A DNA stretch of 22,660 nucleotides from Bacillota bacterium (GCA_021806845.1 JAKAPV010000011.1:1-22660); one strand, 5' to 3'; numbered from the stretch's first letter, positions 7,673 to 15,925 are shown. The notes: generated by a model from the letters alone, not told the origin. Made by a program: numbers and translations.

Positions 7673-10432
7673 TTAGTCGGCAGCTCCGTTGAAGAAGTTA
7701 GCCGTCGGGCTCGTGACTCCGGCTCCGTTCACGTACCAGAGCGGCAGCTCTGTCGTGCCGGACGGAATCGTCACCACGTTCGGGGGCGTGAGCGTCGAGA
7801 CATCGACACCGTTCTCCGACGTACGGAAGGAGCCACCGGACGGGGCCGCCAGAGTGACGGTCTGGCCAGTGCTACCAGGTACGACGATCGGGTTGCCGAA
7901 CGCGTCGACTGCTTCAAGCCAGACTTCCACAGGCACGTTCGCCGTCTCCGTGAAGGTCTGGTTTGCTGTGATGCCCGCGAGCTTCGTGGCCGGGGTCCCC
8001 TTCGTGCCACTGCCGTAGATGTTGCCAGAGGCGTCTACGAACAGGTAGCCGGCAAGGCTGCCCGGGGTTACCACGAACGACGCCGAGCCGCTCGGCTGGC
8101 TCGCGACCGAGGTGTCCTGCGCAGTTACCGTCACAGGGCCAGCAGCCTGAGCCTGAGCGGTGACCGTAAGGTAGACGCCCGCCGGGACGGTGACCGTGTA
8201 GTTGCCGCCGCCGTTGGAGGTAGCCGTTCCATACGACAGGGTCGGCGCTCCGACCGTGTTGCTGAACGTCAGGCTGATGGTGTCTGCAGTACCGACGGAC
8301 ACACCGTACTGGTCGTAGGCGTAGACGTCGAACTGCACGTTGTTGCCCGCCGTCACCTGCGTAGCGTAGGGCTTGACCACAACGCTGTTGGCGATCGTGC
8401 CCTCAACCTGGGTGCCCTTAGTCAGGCCCGAGGTAAGGCCGAGGCTCGATGCCGTCACGATGTAGTTGGTGCCAAGCGCGTACGGGAGGCTCAGCGTGTC
8501 GGTCGCAACACCCTGGGCGTTGGTGGCCGCCGAGGCGGTCGCCAGCGTGGCGTTGCTGCTGGCCGGGGTCGTGATCGCGAAGTTGACGGTCACGCCGGCC
8601 TGACTGACCGGGTTGCCGTAGGCGTCTTCGAGCTGCGCACTGACTGCGCCCGTCGGGCTAGAGATCGACACGTAGGCGGGAGCAGATGCCACGACCTTGG
8701 TCGGAGCACCAGGCGTGACACTAAGCGAGACGGAGTTACCAGTAAGCCCAGCGGCAGCGTCAGACACGGTGAAGGTGTACGTTCCTGCGTCACCTGCACC
8801 CGTGATGGCTTCCGACTTGCTGGACACGAGAGTGGCCGGTGCGGCCGGGAACACGAGGTTGTTGGCACCCGTGAACTCGGCGACGGCAGCCCCGCCCGAG
8901 GTCACAGCGATATCAGCTGTGCCGCTCCAAACAGCCGGGTAGCCGTGCGAGTCGACGGCCGTCACGGTCAGGTTGGCGAACGCAGCAGTAGCCTCAGTGT
9001 CGGCGTTGACAGAGCTGCCGGCGTTGTCACTGATCTGCAGCGCCACCGGGGTACCGGCGATGACCGCAGTCGTTGTGCCAGTGCCAGAGGTGAGGCCCGA
9101 TCCGGCCACAGTGATCGAGATGGCGCCGGTCTGGCCCTGGACGTCGTAGAGCGTGAACGAGGCGTTGATGCCGTTCGAGTACGCAGCGGTCTGCGTCATC
9201 GTACCGGCGCCGTCGCTCGAGGTCGGGCCCGTGAGGGTCGCGGTCAGGCCCCAGGTGCCGTAGAGCATCGGGTTGCCAGTCTGGTCCTCCACGGTAGCCG
9301 TGTAGGGCTCGCTGGTGCCAGCCGCGTTCGCGGACAGGTACTGGGGCGCCGACACGCTGATCGAGGTGGCGACCTGTGCAGCCGCCGTCACGCTAGCCGT
9401 CGCGTTCGGTACCGCACCGGCGGCGGTTACGTCATGCGCGGTCAGCGTGGTGATGGCGCCGGGAACGCTGCCCGACGGGAGGTTGAACGTGGCTACACCG
9501 TTGGTGGCGTAGACGTCAGTGCTGCCCGCGCCGAACACGCTGCCAAGACCCGACAGCGTGACCTCGTCGGACGAGTTCGCAACGATGTTGCCGTTTCCGT
9601 CAACGACATCCACCGTGATGGTGTTGGTCGAGGCGCCGTTCGCCACGACCGTCTGCGGCAGGTTGATCTTCAGCGCTGCGGCGCCGCCGTACACGCTGAT
9701 GGTCGCCGTCGCGGTCGCGCCGCCCGCGGTCGTGCCGGTCACGGTGTAGTTGCCCGGCGTCGAAGCGACGAACGAGCTACCCGAGACCAGCGCGCTCGAG
9801 GCGTTCGAGCCCGTCACGGTGTACGTGACGGTGCCGCCCGATGACGAGGAGAGCGTCACGATCTGGCCGACCGCGACGTCGCTAGCAGAGGCGGTGACCT
9901 TGAACGACGCTGCAAGCGTGGTCTGCAGCTGCGACACGAGGTGGGTCTCCTGCGCGGAGGTCAGGTATGCCTCCGGGCCGAAGCTGCCATCCGTGAAGCC
10001 CTTCATCAGGCCGAGCTTGCTTGCCTCGGCGACGAAGCCCACCAGCGCAGTCGGGATGCTGCTGTTGTCGGTGAACGTCGTCGAGGTCGCGGTGGCCTGA
10101 GCGCCATCGCCGTAGGCCTCAACGAGGATCTTCGCGGCCTCGGCGCGGGTGATCGGGTCGTTCGGCCCGAACATGCCAGCCGAGATGCCGTTTACGAAGC
10201 CCTTCTGGGTTGCCGCTTCGATGTACCCGTAGTACGCGTTCGAAGACGGTACGTCCTGATAGGACGCGGTCGCCGGGTAGACGGGGCTGATGCTCAGCGA
10301 TTCGTCGAGCTGCTGGATGAACTGGGCTCGCGTCTCATTCGACGACGAACCAGCCGCAGCTGCGACGCCCATCGTCCCGAGGACCATGGCGGCCGTTGCA
10401 ACGACCGTCAGGACCGTGCGGAACTTGTGCAT
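7673..10432 (-). CDS. SLH-domain, multi-Ig-like surface (S-layer-type) protein, 919 aa
   Basis: Third complete member of the array. The ATG (MHKFRTVLTV) has GGAGGAG about 6 nt upstream. The signal peptide ends near residue 27 (GVAAAAG). SLH modules lie at about 58-108 (YQDV, YYGYIEAAT, GMFGP, ITRAE) and 120-170 (FTDN, GFTDGSFGP). The Ig-like chain keeps the family order (APQYLSANAAG, NPMLYGTWG, QGQTGAISIT, SGTGTTTAVIAGTP, DSHGYP, APAYVS, DAYGNPVS, DQYGVS, DAFGNPI) but is more diverged than the other two: the FSE box is replaced by NADTEATAAF. It ends GGSFR...LPLWYV...FFNGAAD, the terminus that also survives as the remnant at 6740-6880. It has its own strong terminator and is probably transcribed alone. 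Wall anchoring is inferred from the SLH modules. Confidence 0.92.
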   Translation of the reverse strand: MHKFRTVLTVVATAAMVLGTMGVAAAAGSSSNETRAQFIQQLDESLSISPVYPATASYQDVPSSNAYYGYIEAATQKGFVNGISAGMFGPNDPITRAEAAKILVEAYGDGAQATATSTTFTDNSSIPTALVGFVAEASKLGLMKGFTDGSFGPEAYLTSAQETHLVSQLQTTLAASFKVTASASDVAVGQIVTLSSSSGGTVTYTVTGSNASSALVSGSSFVASTPGNYTVTGTTAGGATATATISVYGGAAALKINLPQTVVANGASTNTITVDVVDGNGNIVANSSDEVTLSGLGSVFGAGSTDVYATNGVATFNLPSGSVPGAITTLTAHDVTAAGAVPNATASVTAAAQVATSISVSAPQYLSANAAGTSEPYTATVEDQTGNPMLYGTWGLTATLTGPTSSDGAGTMTQTAAYSNGINASFTLYDVQGQTGAISITVAGSGLTSGTGTTTAVIAGTPVALQISDNAGSSVNADTEATAAFANLTVTAVDSHGYPAVWSGTADIAVTSGGAAVAEFTGANNLVFPAAPATLVSSKSEAITGAGDAGTYTFTVSDAAAGLTGNSVSLSVTPGAPTKVVASAPAYVSISSPTGAVSAQLEDAYGNPVSQAGVTVNFAITTPASSNATLATASAATNAQGVATDTLSLPYALGTNYIVTASSLGLTSGLTKGTQVEGTIANSVVVKPYATQVTAGNNVQFDVYAYDQYGVSVGTADTISLTFSNTVGAPTLSYGTATSNGGGNYTVTVPAGVYLTVTAQAQAAGPVTVTAQDTSVASQPSGSASFVVTPGSLAGYLFVDASGNIYGSGTKGTPATKLAGITANQTFTETANVPVEVWLEAVDAFGNPIVVPGSTGQTVTLAAPSGGSFRTSENGVDVSTLTPPNVVTIPSGTTELPLWYVNGAGVTSPTANFFNGAAD

Positions 10433-10997
10433 TCGTTCTCCTCCTTCAATCATGGAATCAGTCAGGGAACTAAGGTAGCAACCGAGGTTCCCGAGCCCCG
10501 GAGCATCCCCCCTTTCCCTGCAATTTCTTCTTTGGGACAAGGTCTCGACATAATCTTCGTCAGAGTTCTCTCGTTTGGGTCCGCAGACCCTCTACAGCCA
10601 AAAACAGGCGACGAAACGCCAGAACGTCCCTGTGAAGGTCCGATCTGGTCGTGCAGGTCCTCTTTGACTTGGGTCATGGTTCGCGCCCAGGCCTGCAAGT
10701 TCCTGCTACGAGCGGTCGCCGCTGGAGCCTGACGGAGGTTCCTTAGCGTTCTGTTACCTTCCGCCAGGCGCCGATGGGTTCTGTTGCGGCACCGACATTC
10801 CTGTAGACGAGAAGTTGACCATCTTCTTTCAGGTTCAGGCGATTTTCTCAACACTGCGTTCACCTGTACATCTTGGCAGACGCGGCCCCATGCAGGGAAC
10901 CCTGTCCATTCGGACAGACCTTCCGGACGGCCACGCTACCGTATCTATGGGCGCGGCCGGCGCCATATGCGAGGGATCGCCCCCGAACGAGGGGACG
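10433..10997. other. Intergenic region between pyrG and the surface-protein array
   Basis: About 560 bp without a supported gene; ORFs on either strand lack ribosome binding sites and recognisable content. It must hold the promoter of the 7673-10432 gene, but no convincing -35/-10 pair was found. It contains an imperfect hairpin at 10727-10769 (arms GCCTGACGGAGG and CCTTCCGCCAGGC) and a short repeat, GGGAAC/GTTCCC (10465-10470 and 10487-10492), near the ribosome binding site. A long structured 5' leader, common for S-layer mRNAs, would fit but is not shown. Confidence 0.5.
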
Positions 10998-11028
10998 AAA
11001 AGGCCCCCGGGACCGTTCGTCCCGAGGG
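10998..11028 (-). terminator. Intrinsic terminator of pyrG
   Basis: On the minus strand CCCTCGGGAC (11028-11019) pairs with GTCCCGGGGG (11013-11004) around a 5-nt loop with one G-U pair, followed by CCTTTT (T-run complementary to 10998-11001). It lies about 30 nt past the pyrG stop codon. Confidence 0.85.
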
Positions 11029-11056
11029 CACAGAAGACGCGATTCCCATCAAGTTC

Positions 11057-12673
11057 TTATGAAGGAACTCCCTCTCGCCTGCGCAGCGCCGCGCCGACGA
11101 AGTCGCGGAAGAGGGGGTGCGGCCGGTTCGGCCGCGAGCGCAGTTCCGGGTGGAACTGGGTGCCGAGGAACCAGGGGTGGCCGACGAGTTCCATCATTTC
11201 GACGAGCTTGCCGTCCGGGCTCTTCCCGGATGCGATCAGCCCGGATTCCCCGAGCGCCTCCCGGTAGGCGTTGCTCACCTCAAACCGGTGGCGGTGGCGC
11301 TCGTAGATGAGGTCCGTGCCGTAGGCCAGCGCCGCGTGCGTGCCCGGCGTGATGGCGCAGGGGTAGGCCCCGAGGCGCATCGTCCCGCCCTTGTCCTCGA
11401 CCTCCGTCTGCTCCGCCATCAGGTCGATGACGGGATCCGGAGTGTCCACGTCGATCTCGGTCGTGTTCGCGTGCTCAAGGCCAAGGAGATCCCGGGATGC
11501 CTCGATGACCATGGCCTGCATCCCGAGGCAGAGGCCAAGGAACGGCACCTTGTGCTCGCGGGCGTAGCGGATCGCCTGGATCTTCCCCTCGACGCCGCGG
11601 GCTCCGAAGCCCCCTGGCACGAGGATGCCGTCCGCGTGGCGCAGGATCTCGTCCGGCTCCTGGTCCTCCAGGCGCTCTGAGTCGACCCAGTCGATATCGA
11701 CCTGCGCCTCGTGGTGGATCCCCGCGTGGTAGAGGGCCTCCTGGACCGAGAGGTAGGCGTCGTGCAGCGCGACGTACTTGCCGACGATCGCGATCCGCAC
11801 GGAGCGGTGCGCGCTCTCCTTGTGGCGGACGAGCGTCTCCCAGTCGCGCAGATCCGGCTCCTTCGGGAAGAGCCCGAGCTTCTCCTCGACGATGCGGCCG
11901 AGGCCGGCGCTCTCAAGGATGAGGGGTGCCGCATAGATGGTCGACTCGGCGTCCGGGTTCGGAATGACTGCGGTGCGCTCCACATCGCAAAAGAGCGCGA
12001 TCTTGTCGAGAAGGTCCTTCGAGAGCGGGTGGCGGCTGCGCGCCACGATCACGTCCGGCGAGATCCCGATCGAGCGCAGCTCCTTCACGGAGTGCTGCGT
12101 CGGCTTCGTCTTCGCCTCTCCCGACGCCTCGAGGTACGGCACGAGCGTCACGTGGATGTAGAGCGCGTCCTGCCGCCCGACGTCGTACTTGAACTGGCGG
12201 ATCGCCTCGAGGAACGGCAGCGACTCGATGTCCCCGACCGTCCCCCCGATCTCGCAGATCAGGATCTCGGCGCTTGCGGCCTGCTGCGCCCGATGGATCG
12301 TCTCCTTGATCTCGTTCGTCACGTGCGGGATGACCTGCACCGTGCCGCCGAGGTAATCCCCGCGCCGCTCCTTCTGGATGACGGCGCCGTAGATCTTGCC
12401 GGTCGTCTGGTTCGACACCGCATTGAGCGAGACGTCCATAAAACGTTCGTAGTGCCCGAGGTCGAGGTCCGTCTCCGCACCGTCGTCGGTGACGAAGACC
12501 TCTCCGTGCTGCAGGGGGCTCATCGTACCCGGGTCCACGTTCAGGTAGGGGTCGAGCTTCTGCGCCGTCACGCTGTACCCGCGGGCTTTGAGGAGTCTCC
12601 CGAGGGACGCGGCGGTGATTCCCTTGCCGAGGCCGGAGACCACGCCACCCGTAATGAAGATGAACTTGGCCAC
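11057..12673 (-). CDS. pyrG: CTP synthase
   Basis: Makes CTP from UTP, ATP and glutamine, the last step of de novo pyrimidine nucleotide synthesis, in the cytoplasm. At 538 aa it is full length. The N-terminal synthetase domain begins MAKFIFITGGVVSGLGKG, with the nucleotide-binding loop at about 13-18, and contains LDPYLNVDPGTMSP and GGTVGDIES near 143-151. The C-terminal glutaminase domain (about 292-530) holds the oxyanion strand PGGFG (353-357), the nucleophile Cys382 in GLCLGMQ, and the triad partners His508 and Glu510 in FHPE. The start is GTG with GGGAGGG 9 nt upstream. It lies about 100 bp after rpoE, as in Bacillus. A dedicated promoter and an overlapping terminator precede it; the predicted transcript starts GGGC, suggesting CTP-sensitive initiation. 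Confidence 0.98.
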   Translation of the reverse strand: MAKFIFITGGVVSGLGKGITAASLGRLLKARGYSVTAQKLDPYLNVDPGTMSPLQHGEVFVTDDGAETDLDLGHYERFMDVSLNAVSNQTTGKIYGAVIQKERRGDYLGGTVQVIPHVTNEIKETIHRAQQAASAEILICEIGGTVGDIESLPFLEAIRQFKYDVGRQDALYIHVTLVPYLEASGEAKTKPTQHSVKELRSIGISPDVIVARSRHPLSKDLLDKIALFCDVERTAVIPNPDAESTIYAAPLILESAGLGRIVEEKLGLFPKEPDLRDWETLVRHKESAHRSVRIAIVGKYVALHDAYLSVQEALYHAGIHHEAQVDIDWVDSERLEDQEPDEILRHADGILVPGGFGARGVEGKIQAIRYAREHKVPFLGLCLGMQAMVIEASRDLLGLEHANTTEIDVDTPDPVIDLMAEQTEVEDKGGTMRLGAYPCAITPGTHAALAYGTDLIYERHRHRFEVSNAYREALGESGLIASGKSPDGKLVEMMELVGHPWFLGTQFHPELRSRPNRPHPLFRDFVGAALRRREGVPS

Positions 12674-12712
12674 GCGATTTTCCCTCCCGTTTTCTCGCAG
12701 GCCGGGGGCAAT

Positions 12713-12765
12713 AAAAAGGGCGGGCCGCCAGGGGCCCGTAGAGATTCTACGAAGCCCAGGCGGCC
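12713..12765 (-). terminator. rpoE-pyrG intergenic terminator
   Basis: Outer arms GGCCGCC (12723-12729) and GGCGGCC (12759-12765) and inner arms CGTAGA/TCTACG (12738-12743 and 12745-12750, loop about 3 nt or less) give a large interrupted hairpin directly after the rpoE stop. On the minus strand it is followed by CGCCC and a T5 run (complement of 12713-12717). It should end rpoE transcripts. The ascending arm lies in the spacer between the -35 and -10 of the pyrG promoter, so transcripts begun there contain only the descending arm. Confidence 0.75.
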
Positions 12766-12773
12766 AGCGTCAA
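12737..12773 (-). promoter_or_regulatory. Sigma-A-type pyrG promoter with GGGC start
   Basis: On the minus strand TTGACG (12773-12768) and TAGAAT (12749-12744) are each one base from consensus, with an 18-nt spacer. Six nt after the -10 comes GGGC (12737-12734), the natural initiation site. The -35 overlaps the rpoE stop codon. In Bacillus subtilis pyrG starts at GGGC, and low CTP causes repeated G addition that blocks an attenuator; the same start here suggests the same control. The predicted leader is about 65 nt. Confidence 0.75.
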
Positions 12774-13108
12774 TCCCAATCTTCCGAAGCTTCGCCCGCA
12801 TCGTCGTCGTCGATCAAGGACTTCGTCCGCTTCTCGAGCGCCACCTTGCCGACGCGCGCCGGCTTCGGCTTCGGCAGCCACTCCCGCAGGCCCCAGGTGC
12901 CGTGGGCCGCCGGCAGGAAGCGATAGTCGAGGCTGATCTCCGTGTGCAGCTCCGCGAGCAGCGCCGCGTCGCTTTCGTCCTGGCCGAGCGCCTTGAGCGT
13001 CTCGACGAGGAGGGCCCGCGCCGTCATCGGCGCCCCGCTCTGCCTGAGGAGTTCCGCTGCGACTTCGAGCGGTTCGCGCACGCCGTAGGTCTGGTCCAAA
13101 AAGCTCAC
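12770..13108 (-). CDS. rpoE: DNA-directed RNA polymerase delta subunit (short form)
   Basis: Delta is a small accessory subunit of Firmicute RNA polymerase that speeds core recycling and affects promoter selectivity. The 112-residue product starts at GTG (VSFLDQTYGVREPLEVAAEL) with GAGAGAGGA just upstream; the longer in-frame extension is arginine-rich and unlike the family. Residues about 5-70 resemble the HARE-HTH fold of delta proteins (AAELLRQSGAPMTARALLVE, LHTEISLDYRF, GTWGLREW). A basic stretch (KPKPARVGKVALEKRTK) and an acidic end (DDDDAGEASEDWD) follow. Bacillus delta is about 170 aa with a long acidic tail; here the tail is only some 13 residues. The position between argS and pyrG matches Bacilli and supports the call. 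A HARE-HTH protein with another role is the alternative. Confidence 0.85.
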   Translation of the reverse strand: MSFLDQTYGVREPLEVAAELLRQSGAPMTARALLVETLKALGQDESDAALLAELHTEISLDYRFLPAAHGTWGLREWLPKPKPARVGKVALEKRTKSLIDDDDAGEASEDWD

Positions 13109-13362
13109 CGTTCCTCTCTCGGTAGCCTCTGCACCTTGAAAGATGCCTGCACGCGAACGTCCCCGCCGCAGCGGGCCCCCCTTGGCAGGCAATCCATGTC
13201 GGCCGTAGCGCCGACGCATGCGGATCCGAGGTGCCTTTTCCGCAATCCTTCGCGGCATTCAATGCGGCAGCCGCGCGCCGCTCAAGGTGTCCCGCACGCC
13301 CCGCCCGCCGGCAAGGCACTTTCCATCTACTTTAGCGAAGCGGGGTCCCGCTGACAAGCAAG

Positions 13363-15078
13363 CTACATGCGCTCCGGCGAGTCCACCCCGAGCAGCGTCA
13401 GCAGCTCGCGGATGGCGCTCCCGACGGCCGCGACGAGCGCGAGGCGCGCCGCGGAAAGCGAAGGCTCCACCCCGAGCACGCGGTGCCTATTGTAAAAGGA
13501 ATGAAACGCCTGCGCGAGCTCCGTCGCGATGCGCGGAATGCGGTGCGGCTCGAGCGCCCTCGCCGCCTCCTCGAGTTCCTCCGGCAGCTGCCCAAGCCGG
13601 CGCAGGATCTCGAGTTCCTCTTCCGAGGAAAGCAGCGAGAAGTCCGGCTGCACGCCCTGCGATTCCGCCGCCGCCTGGCGGCGGATCGAGGCGATGCGCG
13701 CGTGCGCGTACTGCACGTAGAAGACGGGGTTCTCGCTCGACTCCTGCTTCGCGAGCTCAAGGTCGAAGTCGAGCGGCGTGTCGTGCGAGCGCATGAGGAA
13801 GAAGTAGCGGGCGGCGTCGCGCCCGATGTCCGAGAGCAGTTCGTCGATCGTCACGAGCTCGCCAGCGCGCTTGCTCATGTTCTGCGGCGTGCCGCCGCGC
13901 ATGAAGCGCACCCACTGGACGAGCAGGACCGTAAAGCTCCCGGGGTCGTGCCCGAGCGCCTCCATGGCGGCGCGCATGCGTGCGACGTAGCCGTGGTGGT
14001 CGGGCCCCAGGAGGTCGATGACGCGGGTGTAGCCGCGCCCATACTTGCCGTGGTGGTAGCCGATGTCCGGCGCGAAGTAGGTGTAGTTTCCGTCAGAGCG
14101 CACGATGACGCGGTCCTTGTCGTCCCCGAGGAGGTCCGTGCGCAGCCAGCGGGCGCCGTCCCGGTCCTCGAGGAGCGGGATGGCCCAAGGGTGCTGCGCG
14201 AGCGCAGCGACGCGCTCGCCGGGCGGCTTATCATGGAGGATTCCGCGGCGCCCGAGTTCCGCCATCGTCTCCTCGACGCCGCTGCCCGCCCGGAAGTCGG
14301 CCTCCGAGAAGAAATTGTCGAAGCGCACGCCGTACGCCTCCAGCGTCGCAAGCCGCATGCGCCCGATCTCCGCAAGCGCCCAGGCCCTCAGGACCGCGAC
14401 CTGCTGCTCTCTTGCCATGCTGGAGAAGCCGCTTGGGGCCTGCGCCTTGAAGCGGGCTGCGAGGTCCTTCACATACTCGCCGTGATAGCCGTCCTCCGGG
14501 ATCTCCGTCGGACCCCCCGGCAGCTCCATGCGCACGAGGATGGATAACGCGAAGTTGTCGATCTGGGTGCCGGCGTCGTTCACGTAGTATTCGGTCAAGA
14601 CCTCGTGTCCCGTGATGCGCAAGAGCCGCCCGAGCGTGTCCCCGACCGCCGCCGCGCGCGCCGAGACGACGTTCAGGGGCCCCGTCGGGTTCGCGGAGAT
14701 GAACTCTAGGAGGATGCGCTCGCCCTTGCCCATGTCGCTCGAGAGGTACGCGCGTGCGTCCTCCTGCAGCGCCCCCAGGATGCGCGGGTGGAAGGCTCGC
14801 GTCAGGCGGAAGTTCAAAAAGCCGGTGCCCGCGATCTCCGGCGGCGTGAAGTCCTCCCCGGCCTCGATCTCCCGCGCGATGCGCTCCGCGATTTCCCGCG
14901 GCGGCCGGCGCAGGGGCCGCGCGAGCTGCATGGCGATGTTCGTCGCGTAATCGCCCATCTTCGGGTCCTTCGGGCGCTCGATCGCGAACTCGGGCGGCTC
15001 CTCATGCCAGCCCTCGGCCTGCGCGGCGCGCAGGTAGGCCTCGCGGACGACGGCCCGCAGCTGCCGGCTAAACACCAC
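13363..15078 (-). CDS. argS: Arginyl-tRNA synthetase with atypical HIGH motif
   Basis: Charges tRNA-Arg with arginine; class I synthetase, 571 aa, normal length. The N-terminal tRNA-recognition domain is about 1-110 (ERPKDPKMGDYATNIAMQLA). Catalytic-domain blocks EFISANPTGPL, EYYVNDAGTQI (163-173), GDDKDRVIVRSDGNYTY, LLGPDHHGYVARM and NMSKRAGELVT (400-410, the KMSKS site) are all present, and the anticodon-binding DALR domain closes the protein (YAHARIAS, HSFYNRHRV, LLGVDSPERM). The HIGH site, normally LHVGHAR or similar, reads LNVVSAR at 135-141, so both histidines are replaced (Asn136, Ser139). Start is one of two adjacent GTG codons (15078 or 15075), inside the end of speB, so translation is probably coupled; GGGGGTG upstream is a plausible ribosome binding site. 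Last gene of the pdaD-speE-speB-argS run. Confidence 0.95.
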   Translation of the reverse strand: MVFSRQLRAVVREAYLRAAQAEGWHEEPPEFAIERPKDPKMGDYATNIAMQLARPLRRPPREIAERIAREIEAGEDFTPPEIAGTGFLNFRLTRAFHPRILGALQEDARAYLSSDMGKGERILLEFISANPTGPLNVVSARAAAVGDTLGRLLRITGHEVLTEYYVNDAGTQIDNFALSILVRMELPGGPTEIPEDGYHGEYVKDLAARFKAQAPSGFSSMAREQQVAVLRAWALAEIGRMRLATLEAYGVRFDNFFSEADFRAGSGVEETMAELGRRGILHDKPPGERVAALAQHPWAIPLLEDRDGARWLRTDLLGDDKDRVIVRSDGNYTYFAPDIGYHHGKYGRGYTRVIDLLGPDHHGYVARMRAAMEALGHDPGSFTVLLVQWVRFMRGGTPQNMSKRAGELVTIDELLSDIGRDAARYFFLMRSHDTPLDFDLELAKQESSENPVFYVQYAHARIASIRRQAAAESQGVQPDFSLLSSEEELEILRRLGQLPEELEEAARALEPHRIPRIATELAQAFHSFYNRHRVLGVEPSLSAARLALVAAVGSAIRELLTLLGVDSPERM

Positions 15079-15925
15079 CGAGACGCACCCCCTGTGCGAT
15101 CAGCATTTCCCTGAGGCACTTCGCCGCAAGCAGTGCCGTGATCCCCGCGGGGTCCCGGCTCGGCAGCACCTCGACGATGTCGGCGCCGACGAGCGGCAGG
15201 GCGGCGAAGGTGCGAACAGCCGCGAGGAGCTCCTGCGCGGACGCCCCGCCCGGCTCCGGCGTGCCCGTGCCGGGCGCGGCGGACGGATCCGCGACGTCGA
15301 TGTCGAGCGTGAGGTAGATCTTGCGATCCCCGATCTCCCGAAGAGCCGCCTGCACGCTCTCTTGGGAGAGGTCTGAACGCAGAAAGCCGCGCCGCCCCCA
15401 TTCCTCCGCGCTTGCGGAGCGGATCCCGAGCTGCAGCACGTTCTCGCGCCCGAGAAGCTGCTGTCCGTGGTAGACGATCGCCGCGTGACTGAGTGGTTCA
15501 CCGAGGTACTGCGAGCGCAGGTCCGCGTGGGCGTCGAGCTGGACGAGCGCGAACTCCCCGCGGCTCCTGAGCGCCCGCAGCGCCCCCAGCGTCACGAGGT
15601 GCTCGCCGCCGAGGAGAATCGGCAGATGGCCCCTCTCCGCGATCTCGAGCGTCGCCTCTTCCGTCCTGCGCAGCACCTCCGCGGGGTTGCCGAACGGCAG
15701 GTCGAGATCGCCGCAGTCGTGGAGGAAGCCGCCCGGCACCGATGCGCCGAGGGCGGGCGAAAAGTCCTCAAGCCCGTGCGTCGCGGCGCGGATCGCCAAA
15801 GGACCCTCGCGCGAGCCGGGATTGTAGGACGCGGTGCCGTCGAACGGCACGCCGAAGAGTTCCGCCTTCGGGTCGCGCGCATCCTCCTGGGCCCAGAGCG
15901 GGCGGCCAGGATGCAGTACGCGCAT
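15068..15925 (-). CDS. speB: Agmatinase (ureohydrolase family)
   Basis: Hydrolyses agmatine to putrescine and urea with a two-manganese centre. 285 aa, typical length. The metal ligands are visible: His109 in GGEHLVT, Asp131, His133 and Asp135 in DAHADLR, and Asp208 and Asp210 in TLDIDVADP, followed by GTGTPEPGG. The ATG follows the speE stop with no gap (TAGATG) and has no good ribosome binding site of its own, suggesting coupled translation; the end overlaps the argS start by 8-11 nt. Its upstream partner PdaD supplies agmatine and its product putrescine feeds SpeE, so agmatinase fits better than arginase or formiminoglutamase. Confidence 0.94.
   Translation of the reverse strand: MRVLHPGRPLWAQEDARDPKAELFGVPFDGTASYNPGSREGPLAIRAATHGLEDFSPALGASVPGGFLHDCGDLDLPFGNPAEVLRRTEEATLEIAERGHLPILLGGEHLVTLGALRALRSRGEFALVQLDAHADLRSQYLGEPLSHAAIVYHGQQLLGRENVLQLGIRSASAEEWGRRGFLRSDLSQESVQAALREIGDRKIYLTLDIDVADPSAAPGTGTPEPGGASAQELLAAVRTFAALPLVGADIVEVLPSRDPAGITALLAAKCLREMLIAQGVRLGGV

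Noticed and set aside
7649..9844. 731-codon open frame on the plus strand
   Set aside because: It is antisense to the third surface-protein gene, is dominated by Arg, Gly and Asp from complementary codons, and has no recognisable domain or ribosome binding site.
285..10432. Repeats within the surface-protein genes as a CRISPR or other DNA repeat array
   Set aside because: The similarity is between paralogous coding modules; there are no short regularly spaced identical repeats.
11711..13354. 547-codon plus-strand frame across pyrG and rpoE
   Set aside because: Antisense shadow of well-identified genes in GC-rich DNA; composition is Arg/Leu/Val-rich and low in complexity, with no motif.
13341..13354. 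Short repeat AGCGGG/CCCGCT after argS as a terminator
   Set aside because: Only 6 bp with a 2-nt loop and no U-run; too weak to call.
13483..14547. 354-codon plus-strand frame
   Set aside because: Antisense to argS, with no ribosome binding site and no motif.
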